Assembly (NCBI RefSeq): GCF_001975825.1
Contig: NZ_MTKN01000003.1
Location: 186,001-250,000, forward strand
Source: [Flexibacter] sp. ATCC 35208
Lineage (GTDB): Bacteria; Bacteroidota; Bacteroidia; Chitinophagales; Chitinophagaceae
Direction: 5' to 3'
DNA: 64,000 bases
The stretch's first letter is position 1, and each line of letters begins with the position of its first letter. This document shows positions 42,187 through 52,513 of this stretch, one piece after another. The position numbers were made by a program, and so were the translations under genes. The notes beneath the pieces were generated by a model that was given only the letters and a program-made list of their open reading frames with translations, was not told where the DNA came from and searched no databases.

Positions 42187-44754
42187 CTATTTATTTTCAA
42201 TAGATACCGATCTGCTGGCCCTACCTTTGGCATCAAATACCTTTAATTTGATCGTTCCTTTCTCTTTAATGGTTCCTGCATACACTTTGCTCTTTGCATC
42301 CGGCTCCTTGCCATTTGTTGTATATCTGATCGTAAACCCTGGTAATTGCAGATTCGCAACCACCACCCCATCTACTACACGCGCACCCGCTGTAGGTATA
42401 CGGTAATTATACCCGCCATTATAATAACTCAATCTCACCAACTCTTTCTTACCCAGTGTATTTGCAAATGAACTCCACGCTTTTGCATACAGATCTGCAC
42501 TTAGTGCACTATCTTTTACCTGCGCCCATTCCGGATCTTTCGCCCATGCTCTCTCAGCCAATCCCAGCAACTTAGGCAAGATCATATACTCCATCCTGGC
42601 TACATTCTTCACTGTCTCACTCCACAGCAATCCCTGCACACCTGCAATGTTATCAGCACCATAACCAGTCAGTCGTTGTTTGTCTTTGAAAATAGCCGGA
42701 TCCAACGGATTTCCCAGTGCATCTACTTTAGAGTTCTTGTAATAATCCAGCGGGATGAAATAGAAGGGTTTATCCACATCTACAAAACCACCCCAGTAGA
42801 AACCCGGTTCATCAAATGACTTCATGTAAGCCATATCGAAGTACATATTGCTCACTCCTGAAAGCACTACTTTGTAATTCGCATTGGCCAACCGGTAAGG
42901 CAGATCTTCTGCACCCCCACCCATGATATTGTTCCATACATCTACCATCAGATTTTCAGCCCCAAATCCAGGGTTTGGCATGCTGAAAGGCTTACCATCC
43001 AGGGTTGTTTTACGCATCCCCATCTCTTCCCAGCCATACAGTTTCAATCCTCTTTTCTTCAACAGATCATTCACTTTTCCATAATAGTAATACCAAAGAT
43101 CATTCACATCGCGAATACGCTTATCTTTTTCCATTAGCGCCTTTACAGCAGGAGAACCCGCCCATACCCCAGCTGGTACCTCATCACCACCCATGTGTAC
43201 ATATTCCAGCGGTACGCCCGCTTCTTTATACATTCCCTGTACTTCTTCCACTACCTTATCCAGGAAGTGATATACTGCCGGCAATGCTACGTTGATCACA
43301 TTGTCATTCCAGTTCTGTACAGAGCGATATACAGATGCATCTTTCGGATCTGATAATAAATATTCTTCAGCAGCAGCCTGTTGACCAGCTTTTGATAACT
43401 TTTCGTAGCGGGCTTTCATTGATACGATTGCTGCACGCGCATGCCCCGGTGTTTCAATTTCAGGAATCACACGGATATGACGCTCAGCGGCAAAATGAAG
43501 GATGTCGATGAAATCCTGTTTGGTATAAAAACCACTGCCTGCTTCGTTGCTCACATCAGGACCGGAACCATATGCAGGTTGTAAATGATCCTTTTCATCG
43601 GGTGTATGACCACGGTGTGCACCCACTGTCGTCAACTCAGGCAGGGAAGGGATTTCCAGTCTCCAGCCTTCATCGTCCGTCAGGTGAAAATGCAGTACGT
43701 TCAGTTTGTACATTGCCATCAGATCCAGCAGACGATAGATGTCATTTTTGCTATGAAAATTGCGGGACACATCGATCATAAATGCACGGTAGCCAAAGCG
43801 GGGACCGTCTTTTACATTCACTGCAGGGAGGGTTATTTTCTTTTGTGCACCGGCCCAAGCATTCGCAGGGAACAGCGATTTCAGGGATTGAATACCATAG
43901 AAAATACCGGCACCTTCACCCGCTTTAATCTGTACACCATTGCTGGTCACAGTCAGTGTATAATCTTCAGGTGCCAGGCTGGCATCTGAAGATAAAGTAA
44001 TGGTTGCTTTGCCGCCGTTTGTTACAGCTGGTTCCTTACCAAATACGGTTTTCAGTTCAGCTGCGAGATAGGCAGATTCCTTTGCAAATGCAGGATCTGC
44101 GCTGATGGTCATGGCCGGTGTCAGTACCTGTTCTCCTGTACCATTCGTGATTTCAATTGGTGTAGGAAATACCTTTGGTAATTCAGCAAGGGGTACATCC
44201 GCTGTATTTTTATTCTGCTCATAGATATCCTGTGGTGTGATCAGACCAATCTTATCACCCGGAAAACGCAGGTATTGCTTAGGTTGTGTAGAAGGGCGGA
44301 CATTCAATGCTGGTACACTGTATCCTTTGCCTGGTTCTTTATCCCATACGAAGTATAAACCATCTGGTGCATCTGTATAGTTCACCGCCCATGCATCAGC
44401 TACCAGTGCAATACGAATAGAATCGCCAGCTGCAATCCCTTTACTGTCCGCAGTAGGCGTTAGTTTATACAAATCTCCGTTCACATGCGCAGCACTTACA
44501 CCACCGGTGGTAGGGCCTTCATTTACCGATCTTACAAAGTTGAAATATAACTGCCATCCCTGGGCAGGAAATGCGGTATGACCTGTATTGACAATGGTGA
44601 AAACAGACATAAACTGTGCTTTCCCCTGATAGTGATTTTCCCCTACTTCCCAGGATACTTTCAATTGCGAAGCGTCAAAAGGCGCCTGCGCCCAACTCTT
44701 GGTGACGGCTACTGTAAAGAGACCGCATACCAGTAAAAACCTCCTTATATGCAT
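42187..44754 (-). CDS. Secreted beta-N-acetylhexosaminidase (GH20)
   Basis: Releases N-acetylglucosamine or related residues from the non-reducing end of chitin oligomers or glycans. The 855-residue protein has a signal peptide (MHIRRFLLVCGLFTVAVTKSWAQ), an N-terminal chitobiase-like carbohydrate domain (about 30-185), a GH20b domain (about 190-310), the GH20 barrel (about 320-700) and a C-terminal CHB_HEX_C domain. The catalytic pair Asp524-Glu525 sits in VHMGGDEVPAG. Length and order fit bacterial chitobiases. It is divergent from the glutamate-synthase-like gene. Confidence 0.96.
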   Translation of the reverse strand: MHIRRFLLVCGLFTVAVTKSWAQAPFDASQLKVSWEVGENHYQGKAQFMSVFTIVNTGHTAFPAQGWQLYFNFVRSVNEGPTTGGVSAAHVNGDLYKLTPTADSKGIAAGDSIRIALVADAWAVNYTDAPDGLYFVWDKEPGKGYSVPALNVRPSTQPKQYLRFPGDKIGLITPQDIYEQNKNTADVPLAELPKVFPTPIEITNGTGEQVLTPAMTISADPAFAKESAYLAAELKTVFGKEPAVTNGGKATITLSSDASLAPEDYTLTVTSNGVQIKAGEGAGIFYGIQSLKSLFPANAWAGAQKKITLPAVNVKDGPRFGYRAFMIDVSRNFHSKNDIYRLLDLMAMYKLNVLHFHLTDDEGWRLEIPSLPELTTVGAHRGHTPDEKDHLQPAYGSGPDVSNEAGSGFYTKQDFIDILHFAAERHIRVIPEIETPGHARAAIVSMKARYEKLSKAGQQAAAEEYLLSDPKDASVYRSVQNWNDNVINVALPAVYHFLDKVVEEVQGMYKEAGVPLEYVHMGGDEVPAGVWAGSPAVKALMEKDKRIRDVNDLWYYYYGKVNDLLKKRGLKLYGWEEMGMRKTTLDGKPFSMPNPGFGAENLMVDVWNNIMGGGAEDLPYRLANANYKVVLSGVSNMYFDMAYMKSFDEPGFYWGGFVDVDKPFYFIPLDYYKNSKVDALGNPLDPAIFKDKQRLTGYGADNIAGVQGLLWSETVKNVARMEYMILPKLLGLAERAWAKDPEWAQVKDSALSADLYAKAWSSFANTLGKKELVRLSYYNGGYNYRIPTAGARVVDGVVVANLQLPGFTIRYTTNGKEPDAKSKVYAGTIKEKGTIKLKVFDAKGRASRSVSIENK

Positions 44755-44839
44755 GTTCAGTTGATATTAATCGCCCTAATATAAGGCGAATTACCATTTT
44801 CTCCTATCTTTAACTACTCATTAAAAAGGAAGCTCGTTT

Positions 44840-46396
44840 ATGAAAGGATTTTTTGCTTTTACGCTAGGCAGTCTCGCGCTTATATTTTGTGGCGTTTATT
44901 TCTTTCCCTGGGTGCTGTGGTTACTGATATTGATTGTTCCACTTATTATCCTCGGATTTGTTGATATTTTCCAGAAAAAACACGCCATTATGCGCAATTA
45001 CCCCATTGTAGGCAGAATGCGTTATCTGATGGAAGATATACGTCCTAAAATCTACCAGTACTTTGTAGAAAGCGATATCGACGGTAGCCCTGTCAACAGG
45101 GTAGACCGTTCCACTATCTATCAGCGTGCAAAACGTGAACTGAACTCACAACCCTTTGGTACCCAGTTCAACGTATATGCTGAGGGGTATGAATGGATGG
45201 CCCATTCCATCCAGCCCCGTTCCTTCGACACTATGAACAAGGATCCACGTGTGCAGATCGGTGGTACTGAATGCCGGCAGCCTTATTCTGCCAGCATCCT
45301 CAACGTGTCTGCTATGAGCTATGGTTCCCTGAGTGCCAATGCGGTCGAAGCGTTGAACGGCGGCGCCAAAATTGGCAACTTTGCTCATAACACCGGCGAA
45401 GGTGGTATCAGTGAGCACCACCTGAACCAGGGTGGCGATATCATCTGGCAAATAGGCACCGGTTACTTCGGCTGCCGTGATGAAAATGGTCATTTCGACG
45501 AACACCTATTTGCACAGAATAGTGCGAAGCCACAAATCCGCATGATCGAACTAAAGGTATCTCAGGGTGCCAAACCAGGCCACGGCGGTATCCTGCCTGC
45601 GTCAAAGAACACCCCTGAAATCGCCGCTATCCGTCATGTGAAACCACATACCACAGTGGCCTCCCCTCCTTACCACACGGCCTTCAATACACCCCGCCAG
45701 ATGATGGAATTCATCAGCAAAATGCGTAATCTGGCAAATGGTAAACCTGTTGGTTTCAAACTGTGTATCGGTCAGAAATCTGAATTCCATGCGATCTGTA
45801 AAGCCATGCTGGAAACTGGCTGCTATCCTGACTTTATCACTGTTGATGGTGGTGAGGGCGGTACCGGTGCGGCACCTCCTGAGTTCAGCAACTCTGTTGG
45901 TATGCCACTGATGGATGCACTGGCATTTGTACACGATACACTGAGAGGATACAATATCCGTCATAAAGTAAAGGTGATTGCCTCCGGTAAGATCCTCACT
46001 GGCTTCCACATCCTCCGCGCTTTGGCATTGGGTGCCGATGCCTGCAACAGTGCAAGAGCAATGATGATGGCAATAGGTTGTATACAAGCCTTAATTTGTA
46101 ATACAAACCGTTGTCCTACAGGTGTAGCGACACAGGATAAATGGTTGCAGGCGGGTCTGGTTGTTGATGATAAAAAGCACAGAGTAGCTAATTATCATCA
46201 GGATACTATTGAAAGTGCCATTGAACTGGCTGCTGCAGCAGGATTGGAAACACCACATCATATTACCAGAAGTCACCTTTCAAGAAGGGTGTTTATGAAC
46301 CAGGTAAAGACCTTCGAAGAGATCTATCCAAGTACAGAAGTAGGGGCTTTATTGAATGCTGAAACGATAGAGAAAATAAGTATCGATAACTGGTAA
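44840..46396 (+). CDS. Membrane-anchored FMN-binding glutamate synthase-family protein
   Basis: A 518-residue protein with two membrane helices in the first 45 residues, then a glutamate-synthase (GltB) FMN barrel. Visible blocks: MSYGSLSANAVEALNGGAKIGNFAHNTGEGG, TVDGGEGGTGAAPPEFSNSVGMP, and CNTNRCPTGVATQD, with Cys residues in the Fe-S-binding position. It lacks the glutaminase domain and the NADPH-oxidising partner, so it is not a standard glutamate synthase; the electron acceptor and substrate are unknown. Such proteins are widespread in bacteria and have no proven reaction. A terminator follows. Confidence 0.9.
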   Translation: MKGFFAFTLGSLALIFCGVYFFPWVLWLLILIVPLIILGFVDIFQKKHAIMRNYPIVGRMRYLMEDIRPKIYQYFVESDIDGSPVNRVDRSTIYQRAKRELNSQPFGTQFNVYAEGYEWMAHSIQPRSFDTMNKDPRVQIGGTECRQPYSASILNVSAMSYGSLSANAVEALNGGAKIGNFAHNTGEGGISEHHLNQGGDIIWQIGTGYFGCRDENGHFDEHLFAQNSAKPQIRMIELKVSQGAKPGHGGILPASKNTPEIAAIRHVKPHTTVASPPYHTAFNTPRQMMEFISKMRNLANGKPVGFKLCIGQKSEFHAICKAMLETGCYPDFITVDGGEGGTGAAPPEFSNSVGMPLMDALAFVHDTLRGYNIRHKVKVIASGKILTGFHILRALALGADACNSARAMMMAIGCIQALICNTNRCPTGVATQDKWLQAGLVVDDKKHRVANYHQDTIESAIELAAAAGLETPHHITRSHLSRRVFMNQVKTFEEIYPSTEVGALLNAETIEKISIDNW

Positions 46397-46405
46397 ATTA
46401 TCAAA

Positions 46406-46442
46406 ACCAAAACGCTTCTGCCAAAAGCAGAAGCGTTTTGGT
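46406..46442. terminator. Bidirectional terminator between the glutamate-synthase-like and fucosidase genes
   Basis: A perfect 16-bp stem (ACCAAAACGCTTCTGC and complement) with a CAAAA loop in a 51-base gap between convergent genes, able to serve both. Same core stem as the 42.1-kb terminator. Confidence 0.85.
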
Positions 46443-46447
46443 CTATT

Positions 46448-47908
46448 TTATTTTATGCGAATGGTAAATAACAGTGTCGGTAAATCACCAGGTGTTAATC
46501 CTGATAAATCAATTACAAAGTCCTTCCCTACCTGCTTTCCACTGATCTTCTTTTTACATCCCAGTATACTCACACCCACCTTCCTGGACGGCATATAATC
46601 TTTGATCTTCACCTGCGGTACATATCCCGGTACAATCGTATACAATACGTTCTCTTTCTGTGTAAAGAATAGCTCTACATGCGCACGATCCCTGGCCGGT
46701 TTTATCAGGTTTGAAATACTATAATCCGACATGAAATTTGACTCCTTCAGCTCAGGTATTTTTCCTTCACTCCACTGTCTTGTTTCTTTCCATGCTTTAG
46801 TATCAAAAATCGCTTCTCCATTCACATCCAGCCACGCACCAATATCAATCAATCTTTGCTGCATAATCACCGGAATACGGCCATCAGCAGTGGGTCCGAT
46901 ATCCAGCAGCAGGTTACCACCTCTTGATACGATATCTACCAGCATCAATGTGAGATCTGCACTCTTCTTGTAATCATCCACATTCTCCATGCGGTTATAA
47001 CCATAAGACTGACCAATGCCCTGATTTTCTTCCCATATCACGCCCGGTTGCATACCACTACCATATTCAGATGTAAGGTAAGTCGCACCATTGTGTTTAC
47101 CACGTGTATTACTGCCCCAGCGATCATCAATCACTACTTCATCTTTCACAGGCGATTCGTTGAACAACCATGCCAGCAATGATGTACTGTGCCATGCAGT
47201 ATCAGACAGTTCCCATTCGCCATCAGAGAAGATCACAGAAGGTTGATACTTTGTGACCAGGTCTTTGAACTCGGGAATCATCACCTGATTGATATATTGT
47301 TGTTTATCTTTTTTCCAGATTGGATTGAACCATTCGTAAAGGGAATAATAGTACCCCATTTTCAGACCTGCCTTGCGCACTGAATTCGTAAGGTCGCCCA
47401 GCAGATCTCTCTTTGGCGTACCATCTTTTGCATTCCATGTACGGCCGTAGCTTTCACTCGCCTGTTTATTATCCCACATCGCATAACCTTCGTGGTGCTT
47501 GGAAGTAAGCACCACGTATTTTGCACCTGAGCGACGAAAGATATCCGCCCATTGATCAGGATTAAACAATGCAGCAGTAAACTGTTTTTCTAAATCCTGA
47601 TATGGTACATCCTTGCCATAGTTCTTATCGTGGAATGCGCGGGTGGCATCGTGCGGACCATCAGTACGGCCATCCAGCTGATACCAGTACCATTCTGAGT
47701 AACCACCCGGGCCTACAGGTGCATAAGAGGGTACTGCATATACGCCCCAGTGTATGAAGATGCCGAATTTAGACTGATTGAACCAGGCCGGAATACCACG
47801 GGTTTCCAGCGAAGCCCAGTCGGCGGTATATTTCTTTTGTCCTATAACGGTGGAAGCGCCGAACAATAACGCAAACAGGTAAATAAGTGATGGTTTCATA
47901 CTCAACAA
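46448..47908 (-). CDS. Secreted alpha-L-fucosidase (GH29)
   Basis: Removes L-fucose from glycans. The 486-residue protein has a signal peptide (cleavage after VIGQ) and the GH29 barrel: WFNQSKFGIFIHWGVYAVPSYAP, KYVVLTSKHHEGYAMWDNK and LLLDIGPTADGRIP. The nucleophile is Asp229 in VIFSDGEWELSD; the acid/base in this family is variable and not identified here. A C-terminal beta domain completes the protein. It follows the pgl terminator on the same strand and probably has its own promoter. Confidence 0.93.
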   Translation of the reverse strand: MLSMKPSLIYLFALLFGASTVIGQKKYTADWASLETRGIPAWFNQSKFGIFIHWGVYAVPSYAPVGPGGYSEWYWYQLDGRTDGPHDATRAFHDKNYGKDVPYQDLEKQFTAALFNPDQWADIFRRSGAKYVVLTSKHHEGYAMWDNKQASESYGRTWNAKDGTPKRDLLGDLTNSVRKAGLKMGYYYSLYEWFNPIWKKDKQQYINQVMIPEFKDLVTKYQPSVIFSDGEWELSDTAWHSTSLLAWLFNESPVKDEVVIDDRWGSNTRGKHNGATYLTSEYGSGMQPGVIWEENQGIGQSYGYNRMENVDDYKKSADLTLMLVDIVSRGGNLLLDIGPTADGRIPVIMQQRLIDIGAWLDVNGEAIFDTKAWKETRQWSEGKIPELKESNFMSDYSISNLIKPARDRAHVELFFTQKENVLYTIVPGYVPQVKIKDYMPSRKVGVSILGCKKKISGKQVGKDFVIDLSGLTPGDLPTLLFTIRIK

Positions 47909-47915
47909 AATAAAA

Positions 47916-47943
47916 AAAGCCGGTCACTTTCGCAACCGGCTTT
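47916..47943 (-). terminator. Terminator of the gnd-zwf-pgl operon
   Basis: A 9-bp perfect stem (AAAGCCGGT/ACCGGCTTT) with a ten-base loop, followed on the minus strand by a T-rich stretch, 21 bases after the pgl stop. Confidence 0.8.
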
Positions 47944-47964
47944 CTATTTAAAAAAGAGCTCATT

Positions 47965-48690
47965 TTACATTTCCAGGGCACTTGCCGCAGCCTCATCCAC
48001 AAACCAATGTAACTCACCATCCTGCGGTCTGATTAACTGAGAAGGGAATTTCTCTGCATCAAAAGTACCTTCAATCACATTTTTCAAAGTCAGGGCCTTA
48101 CCACCGCCGGTCGCCATAAATACTACGCATGCTGACTGGTTCACCACCGGTGCTGTCAGCGTAATGCGGTACATATCCTGTGCCTGGAGCCAGAAAGCGC
48201 TTACCCACGCCTTTTTCTCGTTCACGATTGGTAAACCCGGGAAGAGGGACAGGGTATGTCCATCATCCCCCATACCTAGCAGTACAAGATCGAAGGTCGT
48301 GTCTGAATCCTTGAAATATTCCAGCAGAATTTCTTCATATGCTGCTGCTGATTCTTCCGGCTTGATGTCGGTGCGCATTACATGAATATTTTCCTTAGGC
48401 ACATTCACTACTTCCAGCAGACTTTCAAATGCCATGCGGGCATTGTTACGGTCATCTTCAAACGGCACAGCTCTCTCATCTCCCCAGAAGAAATGAATTC
48501 TTTCCCATGGAATCATCTTGCTGTAAGGCTCCTTAGCCAGTAAGTGGTACAGCGACTTAGGCGTACTGCCACCGGATAGTACAAAGGTAAAAATGTCCTG
48601 ATCCTGTAATACTTCCTGTATATAGTTGCTGATCCATGCAGCCAGGTTCTCGCTTAGTTCCTGGGTATTCTTGGCTATATGTAATTCCAT
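47965..48690 (-). CDS. pgl: 6-phosphogluconolactonase
   Basis: Hydrolyses 6-phosphogluconolactone in the oxidative pentose phosphate pathway. The 241-residue DevB-type protein has FVLSGGSTPKSLYHLL, IHFFWGDERAVPFED and LLGMGDDGHTLSLFPG, the standard set including the catalytic His of DDGHT. It follows zwf by eight bases and is last in the operon. Confidence 0.95.
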   Translation of the reverse strand: MELHIAKNTQELSENLAAWISNYIQEVLQDQDIFTFVLSGGSTPKSLYHLLAKEPYSKMIPWERIHFFWGDERAVPFEDDRNNARMAFESLLEVVNVPKENIHVMRTDIKPEESAAAYEEILLEYFKDSDTTFDLVLLGMGDDGHTLSLFPGLPIVNEKKAWVSAFWLQAQDMYRITLTAPVVNQSACVVFMATGGGKALTLKNVIEGTFDAEKFPSQLIRPQDGELHWFVDEAAASALEM

Positions 48691-48698
48691 GTCAAATA

Positions 48699-50204
48699 TT
48701 ATTTAGGCAGATTGATCCACGCATGTCCATCTCTGGCGATCATTGCATCAGCATCTTCCGGCCCCCATGAATCAGGCGCATAGTTAGGGAAGTCTACCGG
48801 TGTGCGGGATTCCCATGTTTCCAGTATTGGCATGATCAGTTTCCAGGCAGCTTCTACCTGGTCTGCACGCATAAACAGGGTAGCATCTCCTTCCATCACA
48901 TCCAGCAGCAGTGTTTCGTATGCTTCCGGAGCATGGTCATCACCGTACTGGTGATCGAAGTTGAATACCATGTCTACTGGTTCCAGTGTCATGGCCTGAC
49001 CCGGGCGTTTAGCCTGGAAGCGGATACGGATATCCATTTCAGGTGTAATACTGATAGTCAGTCGGTTAGGTCTCCAGGTCTCAGCAGATTCTGATGGGAA
49101 TGCAAAGTGAGGAGCCGGACGGAACTGCAGGGTGATATTTGTTGCTTTCTGATGCAGGTGCTTACCGGTACGTACATAGAAAGGTACGCCCTGCCAGCGC
49201 CAGTTATCAATATGGAACTTCACAGCTGCATATGTTTCCGTAGCTGATTCCTTTGCTACGCCTTTTTCATCACGGTAGCCAGGAACTTCTTTCCCCTTGA
49301 TCCAGCCATTGGAATACTGGCCACGTACTGCATTCTCATGCACCTCACCTTTGGTAAAAGGACGCATTGCATTCAGCACGTCAACCTTTTTATTACGCAC
49401 CTCATTCGCATCGAATGATACCGGTGCTTCCATAGCCACCATACAGAGTACCTGCAGGATGTGGTTCTGCACCATATCACGCAGGGCGCCTGACTTTTCA
49501 TAGTATTGTGCACGATCTTCCAGACCTACTGTTTCTGAAGCAGTGATCTGTACATGATCGATATAGTTACGGTTCCAAACCGGTTCGAAAAGGGCATTGG
49601 CAAAACGCAGTGCCAGGATGTTCTGAACGGTTTCTTTACCCAGGTAGTGGTCGATACGGTAAATCTGCTCTTCAGAGAACAGACGGCCCAGCAGCGCATT
49701 CAGGTCATGAGCACTCTGCAGGTCATGGCCAAATGGCTTTTCGATAACGATACGGGTACAGTTCTTATCTGTGCAGAGGTTCAGTGCACCCAGTTTCTGA
49801 GCGATTGAAGGCACTAGTTGTGGTGCTACTGCCAGGTAGAAGATCACATTTGGATGCTCTCCCCATTCAGTTTCCTTCTCCTTCACATAGTCGGTGATCT
49901 TGCTGTAAGCAGCTTGATTGTCCGCATCCATCTGCAGGTAGGTTACATTTTTTGAGAACTCATCCCAGTGACCATTCTGCTCATCTTTACGACGGGAAAA
50001 TTTGTTGATCCCGTCCAGGAGGTGGGTACGATAATCTTCGTTGGTGTACTGGCTACGTCCGATACCTGCGATGGCGAATTTTTCCGGCATATAATCGTCC
50101 AGAAAAAGGTTATATAAAGCCGGCGAAAGTTTTCTGTAATTCAGATCGCCGCTACCTCCAAAAATAAAGAGGATGGAGGCCGCAGGGCGTTTGTGGTTTT
50201 GCAT
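48699..50204 (-). CDS. zwf: Glucose-6-phosphate 1-dehydrogenase
   Basis: First step of the oxidative pentose phosphate pathway. The 501-residue protein has the nucleotide-binding start FIFGGSGDLNYRKLSPAL at residues 13-30, RIVIEKPFGHD at 151-161 and the substrate site RIDHYLGKETVQN at 183-195 with the catalytic His. The usual GASGDLAKRK reads GGSGDLNYRK here, still compatible with function. It lies between gnd (66 bases upstream) and pgl. Confidence 0.96.
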   Translation of the reverse strand: MQNHKRPAASILFIFGGSGDLNYRKLSPALYNLFLDDYMPEKFAIAGIGRSQYTNEDYRTHLLDGINKFSRRKDEQNGHWDEFSKNVTYLQMDADNQAAYSKITDYVKEKETEWGEHPNVIFYLAVAPQLVPSIAQKLGALNLCTDKNCTRIVIEKPFGHDLQSAHDLNALLGRLFSEEQIYRIDHYLGKETVQNILALRFANALFEPVWNRNYIDHVQITASETVGLEDRAQYYEKSGALRDMVQNHILQVLCMVAMEAPVSFDANEVRNKKVDVLNAMRPFTKGEVHENAVRGQYSNGWIKGKEVPGYRDEKGVAKESATETYAAVKFHIDNWRWQGVPFYVRTGKHLHQKATNITLQFRPAPHFAFPSESAETWRPNRLTISITPEMDIRIRFQAKRPGQAMTLEPVDMVFNFDHQYGDDHAPEAYETLLLDVMEGDATLFMRADQVEAAWKLIMPILETWESRTPVDFPNYAPDSWGPEDADAMIARDGHAWINLPK

Positions 50205-50270
50205 AAAATTATTGTTTTAAGCAGTGCAGCCTGACGCAGTTGTGCGCAATCTCCGTCAGGCCGCATCTAT

Positions 50271-51671
50271 TTATTCTCCCCACACGGTATGGAAAGTACC
50301 GGGTTGGTCTATTCGCTGATAGGTATGTGCACCAAAGTAGTCACGCTGTGCCTGTACCAGGTTGGTAGGCATGCGCTCTGTACGATATGCATCGAAGTAA
50401 GACAGTGCAGACATAATACCTGCTGCTGCTACTCCCGCCTGTGCAGCACTTGCTACTACTGCACGGGTGTTACCAACTACCTGCTTCACGATAGCTGCAA
50501 TCTCTTCACTCAATAAGATGTTAGGCAATGACGGATTCGCCTCATATGCGCGGTTAAATACTTCCAGGAGGGTAGAACGGATAATACAACCTCCTCTCCA
50601 TACTTTCACTACTTCCGGCAATGGAATTTCCATTTCCAGTTCTTTGGAAGCCTGTGTCAGCATAGCCAGACCCTGTGCATAGCTCAGGAGAATACCAAAG
50701 CTCAGTGCATCGTGAATCTGCTCTACGCTCAGCGCAGGTGCTGACTCGGAAGAGCTATAAATTTTAGCAGCTTCTACGCGCTCGTCTTTGTAACCAGACA
50801 CGGTACGCATAGCTACTGCTGTATCAATCACTGGTACGGCTACCGGCAGTTCCATCGCATCCTGTGAAGTCCACTTACCTGTTCCTTTGGAACCGGCTTT
50901 GTCAGAGATCACGTCTACAAGGTGTGCACTGGTCTTGTCATCCTTTTGCAGGAAGATGTCCGCAGTGATTTCGATGAGGAATGATTGCAGATCGCCTTCA
51001 TTCCATTTTTTGAATGTTTCATGAAGCTGTTCATTGCTCAGACCTTCCTTCTTCAGCAAGGCATAAGTTTCGCTGATCAGCTGCATGATGGAATATTCAA
51101 TACCATTATGTACCATTTTCACATAATGGCCGGCACCTTCCTTACCCAGGTAAGCTACGCAAGGAGTGCCATTTACCTTGGCAGATACTGCCTCCAGCAT
51201 AGGTCTTACCTTTTCATAAGCTTCCTTGTCGCCACCCGGCATGATGCTGGGACCCGTGCGGGCTCCCTTTTCACCACCGGATACGCCGATGCCCATAAAA
51301 TGAATACCCTTCTCACGCAGATATTTCACCCTGCGCAGGGTATCAGTATAATGAGAGTTACCGCCATCGATCACTACATCGCCCTGCTCTAACAGCGGGA
51401 TCAGTGATTCGATCACATCATCAACCGGTTTCCCAGCGGGAACCAGCATCATCAGTTTGCGCGGACGCTCCAGCAATTGTACCATGGTTGCCAGTTCAGC
51501 CACTCCCTTCACGGTAGTGCCAGCTGTAGCAGCCGATTCCAGTGCTCCGGTCTTGGTTGTATCCTTGTCGAAACCAATAACGGAAAAGCCATGATCAGCC
51601 ATGTTGAGCAACAGGTTTCTTCCCATTACGCCAAGACCAATCATGCCAAAATCGAATACGCTTTGTGCCAT
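50271..51671 (-). CDS. gnd: 6-phosphogluconate dehydrogenase (decarboxylating)
   Basis: Oxidises and decarboxylates 6-phosphogluconate to ribulose 5-phosphate. The 466-residue protein begins with the Rossmann motif IGLGVMGRNLLLNMADHGF at about 11-29, followed by MGIGVSGGEKGARTGPSIMPGG, VKMVHNGIEYSIMQL with the catalytic Lys, and FGAHTYQRIDQPGTFHTVWGE at the C-terminus. The long, NADP-type length fits. First gene of the operon; the 128-base gap upstream shows no clear promoter. Confidence 0.96.
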   Translation of the reverse strand: MAQSVFDFGMIGLGVMGRNLLLNMADHGFSVIGFDKDTTKTGALESAATAGTTVKGVAELATMVQLLERPRKLMMLVPAGKPVDDVIESLIPLLEQGDVVIDGGNSHYTDTLRRVKYLREKGIHFMGIGVSGGEKGARTGPSIMPGGDKEAYEKVRPMLEAVSAKVNGTPCVAYLGKEGAGHYVKMVHNGIEYSIMQLISETYALLKKEGLSNEQLHETFKKWNEGDLQSFLIEITADIFLQKDDKTSAHLVDVISDKAGSKGTGKWTSQDAMELPVAVPVIDTAVAMRTVSGYKDERVEAAKIYSSSESAPALSVEQIHDALSFGILLSYAQGLAMLTQASKELEMEIPLPEVVKVWRGGCIIRSTLLEVFNRAYEANPSLPNILLSEEIAAIVKQVVGNTRAVVASAAQAGVAAAGIMSALSYFDAYRTERMPTNLVQAQRDYFGAHTYQRIDQPGTFHTVWGE

Positions 51672-51799
51672 AAATTATCGTGTAAAAGCCAAAAGATGAA
51701 GTAAAATTACGAATTATCAATTAGGAATCGTACATATTCGATATGCGCATCGGGAAAACATTCAATTACCTCGATGATATGTACCAGTAAATCTTTTCG

Positions 51800-52501
51800 T
51801 TACCAACCCAACCACACCATACCTAACCCGCAAATAAAAATAGTGAACCCTCCCAATGCATGCACATATCGCTCCAATCGACTGGTAGTCAGCAGCGAAA
51901 AGCCATAATAGCCTAACAGCACCATCGCCACCATGGTCAGTAATGTAAAAAGCGTAAATACCACGATGAGCAATACCATGGCGTAAGTAGAATGTTGCGC
52001 AGCAGGATATGTCAATAAAGGTATCAGTGGTTCACAGGGACCGAGACCAAAGATAATAAGCATAATCCATGGTGTCACCTTTCTCCGCTCTTGCGGATAC
52101 ACGATTTGCTCGTGTTTATGCTCATATACATATATGTCTCCGTTGTCGTATACATCAAAATGCTTGTGCACCCTGTTTTGCCAGGCACGTTTCAATCCCC
52201 ATATTGTGTACAACAATCCAAAGGTGAGTAGCGCCCAACCGGCTATACCTCCCCGCAGATTTTCCAACCCACTGATCTTTGACAATGACCAGCCCAACGC
52301 GATTCCCAGCAATCCCAACAACACAGAACTACCCACATGCGCCACGCCGCAAAGCAGCGTCCATACCACCGTTTTGCCTATTGACCAGTTCCTCACCCTG
52401 CTCAGGGCTATGAAAGGAATATAATGATCCGGTCCCGTCACCGTGTGCAGGGTACTGATTGTCAATGCCGTGGTAATGAGCAACTGTAGCTCCATATTCA
52501 T
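51800..52501 (-). CDS. ureH: UreH-like nickel transporter (NicO/UreH family)
   Basis: A 233-residue integral membrane protein with about six helices. HTVTGPDHYIPF at residues 19-30 is the metal-binding type motif of helix 1, and FGLGPCEPLIPLL is typical of UreH/NicO proteins. A cytoplasmic loop (HKHFDVYDNGDIYVYEHKH) is rich in His and acidic residues. It is last in the urease operon, 12 bases after ureD, so a role in nickel uptake for urease is well supported by position, though cobalt cannot be excluded. Confidence 0.88.
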   Translation of the reverse strand: MNMELQLLITTALTISTLHTVTGPDHYIPFIALSRVRNWSIGKTVVWTLLCGVAHVGSSVLLGLLGIALGWSLSKISGLENLRGGIAGWALLTFGLLYTIWGLKRAWQNRVHKHFDVYDNGDIYVYEHKHEQIVYPQERRKVTPWIMLIIFGLGPCEPLIPLLTYPAAQHSTYAMVLLIVVFTLFTLLTMVAMVLLGYYGFSLLTTSRLERYVHALGGFTIFICGLGMVWLGW

Positions 52502-52513
52502 ACCATGATCATA

